18,879 nt of DNA from Oscillospiraceae bacterium (GTDB taxonomy: Bacteria; Bacillota; Clostridia; Oscillospirales; Oscillospiraceae). Within the stretch, counting starts at the first letter, position 1, and each line of letters starts with the position of its first letter. Both the position numbers and the translations under genes were made by a program. The DNA lies in contig JAQVYO010000011.1 in assembly GCA_028708585.1 (NCBI GenBank), positions 1 through 18,879 of the forward strand, in the 5' to 3' direction. This document shows positions 7,411 to 15,199 of the stretch, piece after piece. The notes below the pieces were generated by a model, which was not told the origin of the DNA, did no database searches, and worked only from the letters and a program-made list of their open reading frames with translations.

Positions 7411-9351
7411 ATGATGAACGAGCACTATAAACAGCTTTTGTCAAAAGAATATCCCAATGCGGTTTCCGTGCTGGCGGAAATCGTCAATCTGAAAGCCATA
7501 CTGAGCCTCCCCAAGGGTACGGAATATTTCTTCAGCGATCTGCACGGAGAACATTCCGCTTTTCTCCATATGCTGAACAGCGCCTCCGGTTCCATCCGCG
7601 CCAAAATTCAGGAACGGTTTGGCGGCAGCCTCGGCATGGACGAGCAGGAAGACCTGGCCGCCCTGATTTACCGGCCGGAAGCCACCTTGCGCCAGTTGGA
7701 GCAGGACGGGCTGCTCAACGAGCAGTGGTACCGCGCCGCCATCTTCTACCTGTCCGAGGTCTGCCGCATCGTCTCATCCAAATACACCCGCTCCAAGGTG
7801 CGGAAAAAGCTCCCTCCTGATTTCGCGTACATCATTGAGGAGCTTTTATATGAAGACGGGAGTGAAAACCGTGCGGAATATCATGACGCCATCATCCGTT
7901 CCATGGTGGAATCCGGCATGGCGGATACGCTGATTATCGGCATCTGCGGAGCCATCCGCCGGCTGTCGGTGGACGTACTCCACATCATTGGGGATATTTT
8001 TGACCGTGGCCCAAGAGCCGACGCCATCTTAAACGAACTGATGAAGCAGCCGGATATCGATATTCAATGGGGCAACCACGATATTTCCTGGATGGGCGCG
8101 GCGGCGGGCTGCGGGGCCCTTGTGGCCACCGTTCTGCGCATCGGCATCAGCTACAACAGCTTTGACATGCTGGAAACCGCTTACGGCATCAATTTGCGGG
8201 CGCTGTCCTCCTTTGCCGCCGCCGTTTACGGAGAGGATCCCTGCGAGCCTTTCGCCCTGCATGTTCTGGACGAAAACAAATATGACGCGGTGAATCTTCC
8301 GCTGGCGGCGAAAATGCACAAAGCCATCGCCATCATTCAATTTAAACTGGAAGGGCAGCTGGTGCGCCGCCACCCGGAATATGGCATGAGCCACCGGGAT
8401 ATGCTCAGCCGGGTCAATTACCAAGAGGGGACCATTGCCATCGGCGGCGTTACCTATCCGCTTCGGGACGCCTATTTTCCCACCGTATCGCCGGAGGACC
8501 CGCTGCGGCTGACGCCGGAAGAAACAAAGCTGATGGACATTCTGTCCGCCTCCTTCCGCCACAGCGAACCATTGGGCCGGCATATCCGATTTCTGTACTC
8601 CAACGGCAGTATGTACAAGCGCATCAACGGCAACCTGCTGTATCATGGCTGCATTCCCATGACGCAGGACGGGAAGCTGGCAGCCGTCCGGTTTGGAAAC
8701 GCATCCTACCGGGGGCGGGCCTATCTGGATTATACCGACGAACAGGCGCGGCGCGCCTTTTTCGCTCCCGCAGACTCGGAAGAACGCCTTGCCGCCCAGG
8801 ACTTCATGTGGTACCTTTGGTGCGGAAACAAATCTCCTCTGTTCGGTAAAGATCAGATGACCACCTTTGAACGGTATTTTATCGCGGATAAAAAGACCCA
8901 CAAGGAGCATCCCGATCCCTACTACACACAGATCGAACACAGGGGAACCTGCGAAATGCTGCTGCGGGAATTCGACCTTGCCCCCGGAAAGCACTCTCAT
9001 ATTATCAGCGGGCATATCCCCGTCAAATCCAAGGACGGAGAGCATCCCCGCAAGGGCGGCGGCCTTTTGTATATTATCGACGGGGGCATGGCAAAATCCT
9101 ATCAGCACACCACCGGAATCGGAGGATACACCCTAATTTTCAATTCCCATCATCTGGCGTTGGCGGCCCACCCGCCCTATACCGGCGGAAACGCGCTGCA
9201 CGCATCCCCCTCTTTGGAAATCGTGGAACAGATGGAACCCCGCGTCACGGTGGCGGACACCGACAACGGCAAGGTTTTGGCTCAGCGGGTGAAGGAGCTG
9301 GAATGGCTGCTTTGCGCCTATCAGCGGGGCGAAATGATGGAACACCGCTGA
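7411..9351 (+). CDS. fbp: Fructose-1,6-bisphosphatase class III
   Basis: This 646-residue class III FBPase dephosphorylates fructose-1,6-bisphosphate in gluconeogenesis. The metallophosphatase motifs are in order: FSDLHGE (41-47), GDIFDRGPRAD (from 194), GNHDISWMG (221-229), SGHIPVK (533-539) and IDGGMAKSYQ (556-565). The length fits the Bacillus/Clostridium family (about 640-670). The frame stays open upstream to 7273, but that extension encodes low-quality Ala/Arg/Pro-rich residues lying in the transcribed leader. I choose ATG 7411 because AAGGAAGG lies about 9 bases before it and the family N-terminus (YKQLLSKEYPNAVSVLAEIVN) begins right after; ATG 7414 is equally possible. It has its own promoter and a long leader, is divergent from the miaB operon, and is convergent with the next gene. 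No clear terminator was seen in the 64-base gap downstream. Confidence 0.95.
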   Translation: MMNEHYKQLLSKEYPNAVSVLAEIVNLKAILSLPKGTEYFFSDLHGEHSAFLHMLNSASGSIRAKIQERFGGSLGMDEQEDLAALIYRPEATLRQLEQDGLLNEQWYRAAIFYLSEVCRIVSSKYTRSKVRKKLPPDFAYIIEELLYEDGSENRAEYHDAIIRSMVESGMADTLIIGICGAIRRLSVDVLHIIGDIFDRGPRADAILNELMKQPDIDIQWGNHDISWMGAAAGCGALVATVLRIGISYNSFDMLETAYGINLRALSSFAAAVYGEDPCEPFALHVLDENKYDAVNLPLAAKMHKAIAIIQFKLEGQLVRRHPEYGMSHRDMLSRVNYQEGTIAIGGVTYPLRDAYFPTVSPEDPLRLTPEETKLMDILSASFRHSEPLGRHIRFLYSNGSMYKRINGNLLYHGCIPMTQDGKLAAVRFGNASYRGRAYLDYTDEQARRAFFAPADSEERLAAQDFMWYLWCGNKSPLFGKDQMTTFERYFIADKKTHKEHPDPYYTQIEHRGTCEMLLREFDLAPGKHSHIISGHIPVKSKDGEHPRKGGGLLYIIDGGMAKSYQHTTGIGGYTLIFNSHHLALAAHPPYTGGNALHASPSLEIVEQMEPRVTVADTDNGKVLAQRVKELEWLLCAYQRGEMMEHR

Positions 9352-9415
9352 CACGCGGGAAAAACGAAGGAGCAAGCCGGGGCTGCAAAACCATGATCTA
9401 TATCGCTTCGCTTTT

Positions 9416-10078
9416 CTATTCCTTTACCGCTTTCATGTTTGGAAAAGTCTTTTTCAGCCGCTCGTCCGGATATGTTTTGTCCAAAAACACCTCAAACCGT
9501 CCATTTGGCGGCACATGCTCCCTGCGCTCCGCCTGCCGCCAAATAGCCGCGCCGGACAAAAACAGGTTTCCAATCATAAAAATCAAAAGCATAATGGAAA
9601 CCGCCGTTTGAATCCCCCGGGGGATTTTATCCAGCCCCCTGCAAAACAAGGGATAGCCGATTTTAATCATAAAAAGTCCCAGTGCGCCCCAGCAGAGGGC
9701 CAGAACCAGATTGGTCCTCCCATCCCAATCGAAGCCGAACCCGGTATATTCCCATGAAACGGTGCCAAACAGTTTTTCCTGCATAAAAGAGCAAAGATAT
9801 TCAAAAACCGCCCCGGCGGCGCACAGAAGGACAAAGGAAAAAAGCTCGTTCCGGTTCCGAAACAGGGGATAAAGCAGCGCAAACAGCAACGCGCCCAAGC
9901 CATAAACAGGAGCCAGCGGACCGTAAAGCAGTCCTTGGCGGCCGGGAGCACCCTTTCCCACCAGCACATCCACCGTTTCAATCAGATATCCCAGAAAGGA
10001 ACAGAGCATAAAAAGCCAGACGATCCGGTTTAGATTCAGCCGGTATTGCCCCCTGATTTCTCTCCCCGCCGCCTTCAT
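9416..10078 (-). CDS. CmpB-type putative ABC transporter permease (PF06541-like) membrane protein
   Basis: This 220-residue polytopic protein has hydrophobic spans at roughly 21-37, 50-68, 78-96, 126-143 and 155-175. The conserved pattern LYGPLAPVYGLGALL, EYLCSFMQEKLFG, WEYTGFGFDWDGRTNLVLAL and CWGALGLFMIKIGYPLF matches the family annotated as putative ABC-transporter permease (ABC_trans_CmpB). No ATPase partner lies nearby, and the transport annotation is itself weakly founded. The frame opens 7 codons earlier at a TTG (10099), but ATG 10078 is preceded by AAGGGG at 7 bases, so I start there. The C-terminal tail is charged and probably cytoplasmic. It is transcribed divergently from the DUF975 gene across 78 bases in which I see no convincing promoter on either strand. 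Confidence 0.75.
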   Translation of the reverse strand: MKAAGREIRGQYRLNLNRIVWLFMLCSFLGYLIETVDVLVGKGAPGRQGLLYGPLAPVYGLGALLFALLYPLFRNRNELFSFVLLCAAGAVFEYLCSFMQEKLFGTVSWEYTGFGFDWDGRTNLVLALCWGALGLFMIKIGYPLFCRGLDKIPRGIQTAVSIMLLIFMIGNLFLSGAAIWRQAERREHVPPNGRFEVFLDKTYPDERLKKTFPNMKAVKE

Positions 10079-10156
10079 AAAACCGCCCCTTCCACGCAAA
10101 TTCCCATTTAGTATGCCAGGCCGGGGGGCAAATTATTGTAAAGGATGGACCCATCT

Positions 10157-10888
10157 ATGGATATCACCCGCGCAGAACTTAAACAGGCCGCAAAAAAAAG
10201 CATGCGGGGCGTCATTCCGCATCCGATGCTGGTCACCTTAGTCTACAATCTGATCCCCCTCGCCGCTTTCGCCCTGGTAGCCCTGATTACCAGCGGAACC
10301 GCGGGATTTTTAAACCTGTACCATTCCCTTGATTCCGGAGATCTTGCCCAGTTGGAAGCCGCCATGGACACGATGATTACCGGCCCGGCTTTTCTGGTCT
10401 ATTTTTTGCAGCTTCTGCTTTCTCTGGCCGGACTGGTGCTGAACACGGGATTTACGTGGTACTGTCTGGATCTTGCGCGCCGCCGGCCCGGGAGCTTCCT
10501 GAGCTTGTTTGACGCCTTTTATGATGCCGGCCGGGTCATTCTCACCGGAATTCTTACCTATATATTCATTTTTTTATGGTCTCTGTTGTTTATCATCCCC
10601 GGAATCATCGCGGCATACCGGTATCGGATGGCGTTTTTTATTCTGCTGGATTATCCGGAAGTCAGCGCTCTCGAGGCCATTGCCATGAGCAAGGAAATGA
10701 TGCGGGGCCACAAAATGGACCTGTTTCTTCTGGATCTGAGTTTTATCGGCTGGCTTCTGCTGGTCCCCTTCACATGTGGAATTCTGGGTCTGTGGGTCGC
10801 CCCTTATTCCCTGGCCTCCGCAGGCAATTTCTATGCTGCGTTGAACCGCCGATTCACCGGCGGCGGGCCGTTTCAAGAACCGCTGTAG
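10157..10888 (+). CDS. DUF975-family integral membrane protein
   Basis: This 243-residue membrane protein of unknown function opens with the short amphipathic DITRAELKQAAKKSMRG typical of the family. Hydrophobic segments follow near 26-45, 78-100, 132-160 and 195-225. The diagnostic middle part reads IIPGIIAAYRYRMAFFILLD, then SALEAIAMSKEMMRGHKMDLF, then DLSFIGWLLL and GLWVAPYSLASAGNFYAAL, which is the DUF975 core. An ATG four codons earlier (10145) is in frame, but the only ribosome-binding-like sequence, TAAAGGA, touches that ATG. It is about 11 bases before ATG 10157, which I therefore prefer. The gene stands alone between the divergent CmpB-type gene and the terminator shared with mntP. 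Confidence 0.78.
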   Translation: MDITRAELKQAAKKSMRGVIPHPMLVTLVYNLIPLAAFALVALITSGTAGFLNLYHSLDSGDLAQLEAAMDTMITGPAFLVYFLQLLLSLAGLVLNTGFTWYCLDLARRRPGSFLSLFDAFYDAGRVILTGILTYIFIFLWSLLFIIPGIIAAYRYRMAFFILLDYPEVSALEAIAMSKEMMRGHKMDLFLLDLSFIGWLLLVPFTCGILGLWVAPYSLASAGNFYAALNRRFTGGGPFQEPL

Positions 10889-10901
10889 CCCGGTTGCAAA
10901 G

Positions 10902-10946
10902 AAAAGGGGAACTTCTCGCGCGAAGTTAGTTCCCTTTTTCCTTTTT
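10902..10946. terminator. Bidirectional terminator between the DUF975 gene and mntP
   Basis: AACTTC (10910-10915) pairs with GAAGTT (10922-10927) around a TCGCGC loop. An outer AAAAGGG pairs with CCCTTTT after a small bulge, with a TTTTTCCTTTTT tail on the + strand and the AAAA run giving T residues on the minus strand. It starts 14 bases after the DUF975 stop and overlaps the mntP stop at 10945-10947. Confidence 0.75.
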
Positions 10947-11508
10947 AGGCCTGGCGCTCCATTAAAATATGAATGCCGATAGCCACCAGCAAAAGCCCGC
11001 CGGCAATTTCCGCCCGCCTTTGAAACAAGACGCCCAAACGCCGGCCCATTAGCCCTCCTGCAAAGGACAAAAGAAAAGCCATCACGCCGATTAGAATCGC
11101 CGCCGGAAGCACGGGCGTCTGAATCAGCGCCATACTCATGCCCGTCATCAGCGCGTCAACGCTGGTGGCCATGGCCAGAACCACAAGACGTCGGGGCGCG
11201 ATGCTCGCACGCGTTTTTCCCCCTTCCTTTTTCCCTCTGGCCAGGCCGCAGCCTTCATACACCATCCGCCCGCCGATCACCGACAACAGCCCAAAGGCAA
11301 TGAGCGGGCCAACGGTTTTGACAAAGGCGAAAACACTGCTGCCGAAAAGCCATCCCAAAAGAGGCATCACAAACTGAAAAGCGCCGAAATACACGCCCAT
11401 TCTCAGCGCGTCCCGGGGGCCAAACCCTTTCACCGAGATCCCGCTGGAAATGGACACCGCCATTGCATCCATGGCAAGGCTCACGGCAATTAGAAAGATG
11501 GAAATCAA
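10945..11508 (-). CDS. mntP: Manganese efflux pump MntP
   Basis: This 187-residue protein matches MntP (formerly DUF204/YebN), a six-helix membrane exporter of Mn2+. It has the two inverted halves expected of the family: an N-terminal LAMDAMAVSISSG with Asp14 and a C-terminal SVDALMTGMSMALIQ with Asp118. GVYFGAFQFVMPLLGW and GLLSVIGGRMVYEG lie between them. A basic loop (about 91-107, RGKKEGGKTR) separates the halves. Translation starts at TTG 11508-11506, supported by AAGGAGG 7 bases upstream and by the exact family N-terminus (MISIFLIAVSLAMDA). The known Mn-sensing yybP-ykoY leader often found before this gene is not visible; the upstream space runs straight into divergent tadA. Confidence 0.94.
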   Translation of the reverse strand: MISIFLIAVSLAMDAMAVSISSGISVKGFGPRDALRMGVYFGAFQFVMPLLGWLFGSSVFAFVKTVGPLIAFGLLSVIGGRMVYEGCGLARGKKEGGKTRASIAPRRLVVLAMATSVDALMTGMSMALIQTPVLPAAILIGVMAFLLSFAGGLMGRRLGVLFQRRAEIAGGLLLVAIGIHILMERQA

Positions 11509-11579
11509 ATTGGTTCCTCCTTTTAAAGCGCGGTGGCGGCCTTGGCCCGGCGTCGGCGGGCGGCCGGAAGGGAAACGTT

Positions 11580-12035
11580 ATGGATCACGAAACCTATATG
11601 CAAAGCGCGTTGGACCTGGCCAGAACGGCGGCGGAGGACGGGGAAGTTCCCGTGGGCTGCGTTATTGTCTGGGATGGAAGAATCGTCGGCCGGGGCCGGA
11701 ACCGCCGGGAAAAAAACAAAAACGCCCTGGCTCACGCGGAACTGGAGGCTATCCATGACGCCTGCCGGACGCTGGGAGGCTGGCGGCTTTGGAAAGCCCG
11801 TCTCTATGTGACGCTGGAACCCTGCCCCATGTGCGCCGGCGCCATTTTGAACGCCCGCATTCCGGAAGTCTTTTTCGGCGCGCGGGATTCTTCCATGGGC
11901 GCCTGCGGCGGCGTCGTCAATCTGTTCGAGGAGGGGTTCCGCCCCCGTCCCAAACTGACGGGCGGCATTTTGGAAGAACCTTGTCTGGCGCTTTTACAAA
12001 AATTTTTTCAAGATTTAAGAACAAAATCCCCCTAA
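11580..12035 (+). CDS. tadA: tRNA-specific adenosine deaminase TadA
   Basis: This 151-residue TadA converts A34 to inosine in the tRNA-Arg(ACG) anticodon. The zinc deaminase motifs are HAE at 52-54 (His52 ligand, Glu54 proton shuttle) and PCPMCAGAI with Cys82 and Cys85. The surrounding GEVPVGCVIV and ARIPEVFFGARD segments are also standard. The frame is open for 39 more codons upstream, across the mntP start, but ATG 11580 has GGAAGGG at 7 bases and gives the family N-terminus (DHETYMQSALDLA). The gene is divergent from mntP over 71 bases. I see no clear promoter there, since the stretch is GC-rich. The next hairpin terminator lies 155 bases downstream. Confidence 0.95.
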   Translation: MDHETYMQSALDLARTAAEDGEVPVGCVIVWDGRIVGRGRNRREKNKNALAHAELEAIHDACRTLGGWRLWKARLYVTLEPCPMCAGAILNARIPEVFFGARDSSMGACGGVVNLFEEGFRPRPKLTGGILEEPCLALLQKFFQDLRTKSP

Positions 12036-12095
12036 TTTTGCCAAATTCGTTAAAAATTTAAAACAGTGCCATAAAAAATTTTTCGATTTAAAGCT

Positions 12096-12137
12096 TTCGT
12101 AACAAATGTATTACGAATTATTAACAATCCTTTGTTA
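12096..12137. repeat. Two adjacent AT-rich inverted repeats
   Basis: TTCGTAA (12096-12102) and TTACGAA (12111-12117) are perfect 7-base arms around 8 bases. TAACAA (12122-12127) and TTGTTA (12132-12137) are perfect 6-base arms around 4 bases. They are followed by -10-like words (TATTATAC, TTATAC) without a convincing -35. They could be operator half-sites or small hairpins; the function is unknown. Confidence 0.45.
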
Positions 12138-12189
12138 TTATACTCTTATACAAATTAAGAATTCTTTTCATTCTTATCCTCCTATCCAA

Positions 12190-12232
12190 AAGGAACGGGG
12201 AACAGGCCGCGTCTGTTCCCCGTTCCTTCGTT
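12190..12232 (+). terminator. Strong hairpin terminator downstream of tadA
   Basis: A perfect 16-bp stem pairs 12190-12205 (AAGGAACGGGGAACAG) with 12213-12228 around the loop GCCGCGT, followed by CGTTTT. On the minus strand the hairpin is followed by TTTTGG, so it could also stop leftward transcripts. It is the only terminator between tadA and the hemW promoter, but it lies 155 bases past the tadA stop, so either tadA has a long 3' untranslated region or a small RNA ends here. Confidence 0.85.
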
Positions 12233-12316
12233 TTGCAAGGAGGTTTCTTTAAAACGCCCGGCCTTTTATTTTGCGGAAGAAATTTTCATATTGGGCAAAA
12301 CGTTTCCCGCTGTTTA

Positions 12317-12325
12317 TGGTATAAT
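12317..12325 (+). promoter_or_regulatory. Extended -10 promoter of hemW
   Basis: TGG followed directly by a consensus TATAAT (12320-12325) forms an extended -10 element. No good -35 hexamer lies 16-18 bases upstream (TTGGGC at 12291 is too far). Transcription would start near 12332, leaving about 80 bases of leader before hemW. Confidence 0.6.
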
Positions 12326-12412
12326 ACGAAAGGATGATATTTCCTGGCTGTTCGGCGCCGCCCAAAAGCCGGGATTCGGACCACTATATTCAGTATTGGG
12401 AGGCAATCATGT

Positions 12413-13588
12413 ATGGGAAAAAGCCTTGGCCTCTACATACATATTCCTTTTTGTCACAGCAAATGCGATTATTGCGACTTTTATTCGCTGGCGGGTACGG
12501 ATGCCCGGATGAAAGCATACCAGAAAGCGCTGCTCCGCCATTTAAGAGAGACCGCGCCGCGCACTCTGAATTATACCGTCGATACCGTTTATTTTGGCGG
12601 CGGGCCCCCCTCGTACTATGGAGAGCAAAGGCTGCGTCCTCTTTTGCAAACCATTCAGAAATTTTTTTCTCTTTCCCAGAAGCCGGAAATCACGGTGGAG
12701 GCAAACCCCGACAGCTTAGATGAAAAAACGCTGGATCGCCTTTACCGGGACGGATTCAACCGTCTTTCCATTGGGATGCAGTCGGCGGACGACAGGCAGC
12801 TGCGCGCGCTGGGAAGGCCCCATACGTTTGCGCAAACCCAAACGGCGTTCAAAGCCGCACGAACGGCCGGCTTTGACAACATCAGCCTTGATCTGATGCT
12901 GGGGCTGCCGGGACAAACCATGGAAGACTGGAAAGCGTCTCTGGGCGCCGCCATTGAACTTGACCCGGAGCATATTTCCTGCTACATCCTGAAATTAGAG
13001 GAAAACACTCCCCTGTATGCCAGAAGAAACACGCTGGCCCTGCCGGATGACGACATGCAGGCCGACATGTATCTTCGCATGGTAAGCCTGCTTAAAGAAG
13101 CAGGATACGCGCAATATGAGATCTCCAATTTCGCAAAGCCGGGAAAAGAATCGAGGCACAACCTCAAATACTGGAAGCTGGGAGAATATATCGGACTCGG
13201 CCCCGGGGCTCACTCGGATTTCGACGGTTGCCGCTACAGTTTCTCCGCCAACCTGGAAAACTATATTAACGGGATCAAGACAGGGGCCTCCCTGGTGGAT
13301 TCCTTCGAGCAGATTCCAAGCCGTGAGCGGCAGGGGGAATATCTGATGCTGCGCCTGCGCACCGCGGAGGGAATTGAACGCACGGAATACAGCCGGGCCT
13401 TCGGCCGAGAGTTTGACCCTCTGGAAGCGCTGATGAAAAAATATGTTCAGCAAGGCTGGGCCGCTTTTGAAAAAGGGCGCTGGCATTTTACACCGGAAGG
13501 GTTTCTCATTTCCAACCAGCTGATCGGAGAACTGTTGGAGGCGCAGAAAGAATATAAATACGACCAACCTTACCAGCGCAGAAGATAA
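12413..13588 (+). CDS. hemW: HemW-type radical SAM protein (heme chaperone, HemN-like)
   Basis: This 391-residue radical SAM protein of the HemN/HemW family has the cluster motif CHSKCDYC (Cys14, 18, 21) right after the conserved GLYIHIPF. EANPDSL, NRLSIGMQS, ALGRPH and SLDLMLGLPGQT follow, and the C-terminal HemW domain contains GLGPGAHSDF and YLMLRLRTAEGI. The compact N-terminus and CxxxCxxC without the HemN extension point to HemW, a heme-delivery protein, rather than true coproporphyrinogen dehydrogenase; older annotations call it HemN-like. The usual GGGTPS strand motif reads GGGPPS here (62-67), with Pro replacing Thr. ATG 12413 follows GGGAGG at 9 bases. It is often found near lepA/hrcA in Firmicutes but here stands in front of a glycosyltransferase pair. 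Confidence 0.9.
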   Translation: MGKSLGLYIHIPFCHSKCDYCDFYSLAGTDARMKAYQKALLRHLRETAPRTLNYTVDTVYFGGGPPSYYGEQRLRPLLQTIQKFFSLSQKPEITVEANPDSLDEKTLDRLYRDGFNRLSIGMQSADDRQLRALGRPHTFAQTQTAFKAARTAGFDNISLDLMLGLPGQTMEDWKASLGAAIELDPEHISCYILKLEENTPLYARRNTLALPDDDMQADMYLRMVSLLKEAGYAQYEISNFAKPGKESRHNLKYWKLGEYIGLGPGAHSDFDGCRYSFSANLENYINGIKTGASLVDSFEQIPSRERQGEYLMLRLRTAEGIERTEYSRAFGREFDPLEALMKKYVQQGWAAFEKGRWHFTPEGFLISNQLIGELLEAQKEYKYDQPYQRRR

Positions 13589-13634
13589 ACTTCGCCAAAG
13601 CCCGGCCTTTTTAAGGTCTCCCCAAAGCCAACGC

Positions 13635-13666
13635 CCCGGGACAATGATCCTGGGAATAAATAGTAT
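13635..13666 (+). promoter_or_regulatory. Hairpin and weak promoter candidate before the glycosyltransferase gene
   Basis: In the 156-base gap after hemW, CCCGGGA (13635-13641) pairs with TCCTGGG (13648-13654, one G-U) around six bases, without a T tract. The same segment offers GGGACA (13638-13643), 17 bases, and TAGTAT (13661-13666), a weak sigma-A-like promoter. Neither is decisive, and transcription of the downstream pair from hemW is also possible. Confidence 0.25.
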
Positions 13667-13744
13667 ATCTTACTGATTACGCTATGGCCTCCGGGCGATA
13701 CTGCCGCAGACACGCAAATTTTATCTTGGAAGGAATCGCCGCTC

Positions 13745-15199
13745 ATGACCGTTTTCAAACGCATTGTTTTTTTTCTCACGGCCTTTTCCGCCGCAGCGCT
13801 CTTTTTGCTTACCTGCTTTTCGAACGGGGCGGTGCATACTTTCCTCTCGTTTCTGCTTGCCGCCGCCGCAATCGGGCTGATCCGGCTGCTTTCACGCTGC
13901 CGCCTCCCCAGCCGGACGGCACTTTGGATCGCGGCGTCCGTTGCGGTTGCCCTGCGCGTTCTCGCAATTTTCTGTTTCCCTGTCGGCACCGCTCCGGCCC
14001 ACGACTTTGGAAGCTATTTTCGCCTTGCCCAAAATTTGGCGGAGGGCGGACCTTATATCCAAAGCTCCTGCGCATTTTTCCCTCATATGCTGTTTTTCTC
14101 AATGGCTCTGAGCGTCCCGTTCCGGCTGTTCGGCGCAAGCGTCCTGACGTATCAGCTTTGTAATCTTGCCCTTTCCCTCTGTGCGCTCTTTCTGCTGTAC
14201 GCCATTCTTCTGGAAACGGCGGGCAAACCCGCGGCATTCGCCGGCGCGCTCGCATGGGCCTTCGAGCCTGCCCTTGTGCTCTATGCTCCGCTCAATTGCC
14301 ATGAGCACTATGTCCTGACACTGACATTCCTGTACCTTTTTCTGCTGCTCCGTTTTACGCAGCAAAAATCAAAGCGGCCTGTTGTTTTGGCGCTGCGCGG
14401 CGGAACACTCGGTCTTTGCCTGCTGGCGCTCGATCTTGTCCGTCCTCTCGGGATTCTGTTTTTTATTGCAACCCTGCTTTGGCTGATTCTGCGGGCGCAT
14501 CAGTGGGACGCGCGGCGCGCCGGAGCTCTCGCACTGGCGGCGCTTGCTTTCACCGGCGTACTGTTCGGCGGGAAGGCCGCCGCCTTTGAAGCGGCGAATG
14601 GTCTGCGGCGCGAGCCGCTTGCAAAGGCTTCCTATGGCTTTACTCTCCTTGTCGGTTCAAACGGAGAGAGCGGCGGAACGTGGAACGGAGAAGACAGCTC
14701 ATATTTTCTCTCTCTCATGCGGGAAAACGGCGGGCGGGACGGTTACCGCGCCGCGAACAACGCCGTTTTGTCCAAAGTCCGAACCCGTTGGACGGACCGA
14801 AGCTTTGGGGAAAACCTGCGCTTTCTCACACAAAAAAATCAGATGCTGTGGGGCGGTCAGAAAATTGTTCTGGAGTATCTGCGCTTATATGAAACCGCCC
14901 CAGCCGGCTTTTCCAGCCACCCGCGCCCGATTGCACTGCTACGGCTTTTGTGTGACACCTATCTGTCCGCACTCCTGCTTCTTTCCGCAGTCACCTGTTT
15001 TTCCGCCGCGCGAAACAAAAAATTGGACGAGGGCTTTCTCCTTTTCACCGCAATCGCTTTTCTCGGTTTCGCGTGCATGCACTGCCTGACCGAGGCCTCC
15101 GGACGCTATACCATCTCCGCTCTGTCCCTCCTGCTGCTGCTTGCCGTTCCCCGAGCGAACAGCCGAACGATACTGAAAAGAAGGCGCCGCCGTGAATGA
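13745..15199 (+). CDS. GT-C family polytopic membrane glycosyltransferase (GT39/ArnT-like)
   Basis: This 484-residue multi-pass protein has about ten to twelve hydrophobic segments, with a gap at roughly 288-375 that forms the main soluble domain. The first external loop after the segment ending at Arg71 contains HDFGSYFRLAQNLAEGG, with Asp87. This is the acidic loop-1 signature of polyprenyl-phosphate-sugar-dependent GT-C enzymes such as protein mannosyltransferases and ArnT. HEHY (186-189) follows a later helix, as in this fold. The enzyme would transfer a sugar from a polyprenyl-phosphate carrier to an acceptor on the outer face of the membrane; sugar and acceptor are unknown. Start ATG 13745 has AAGGA about 10 bases upstream. 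The very basic C-terminal tail (KRRRRRE) overlaps the next gene by 8 bases, implying translational coupling. The fold call is fairly firm, the exact GT family is not. Confidence 0.72.
   Translation: MTVFKRIVFFLTAFSAAALFLLTCFSNGAVHTFLSFLLAAAAIGLIRLLSRCRLPSRTALWIAASVAVALRVLAIFCFPVGTAPAHDFGSYFRLAQNLAEGGPYIQSSCAFFPHMLFFSMALSVPFRLFGASVLTYQLCNLALSLCALFLLYAILLETAGKPAAFAGALAWAFEPALVLYAPLNCHEHYVLTLTFLYLFLLLRFTQQKSKRPVVLALRGGTLGLCLLALDLVRPLGILFFIATLLWLILRAHQWDARRAGALALAALAFTGVLFGGKAAAFEAANGLRREPLAKASYGFTLLVGSNGESGGTWNGEDSSYFLSLMRENGGRDGYRAANNAVLSKVRTRWTDRSFGENLRFLTQKNQMLWGGQKIVLEYLRLYETAPAGFSSHPRPIALLRLLCDTYLSALLLLSAVTCFSAARNKKLDEGFLLFTAIAFLGFACMHCLTEASGRYTISALSLLLLLAVPRANSRTILKRRRRRE

Larger units (their letters stand above)
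12036..12412. other. AT-rich 377-base intergenic region between tadA and hemW
   Basis: The first part (12036-12190) is much richer in A and T than the surrounding genes, and contains two adjacent inverted repeats and poly-T/poly-A stretches. It is followed by a strong terminator (12190-12232), an AAGGAGG ribosome-binding-like word at 12237-12243 with no start codon at usable distance, an extended -10 promoter (12317-12325) and the hemW leader. No protein-coding frame that I would defend is present. A minus-strand 16-codon frame (12171-12121) has AGGAGG before its ATG but nothing else to support it. Confidence 0.6.

Noticed and set aside
8029..9108. 359-codon open frame antisense to fbp
   Set aside because: It is a GC-rich shadow of fbp codon structure with no ribosome binding site and no recognisable domain, opposite a clearly real gene.
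10079..10156. Divergent promoters for the CmpB-type and DUF975 genes
   Set aside because: TTTACA and TACTAA-like words occur on the minus strand but not at acceptable spacing; nothing convincing on the + strand.
11509..11579. yybP-ykoY manganese riboswitch before mntP
   Set aside because: The 71-base space to divergent tadA is too short and lacks the conserved core; the sequence is plain GC-rich spacer.
12147..12155. DnaA-box-like TTATACAAA suggesting an origin
   Set aside because: It has two mismatches to the consensus and no cluster of further boxes or origin genes nearby.
13570..13989. 139-codon minus-strand frame across the hemW/glycosyltransferase gap
   Set aside because: It starts inside the glycosyltransferase gene, lacks a ribosome binding site and has a skewed composition typical of antisense frames.
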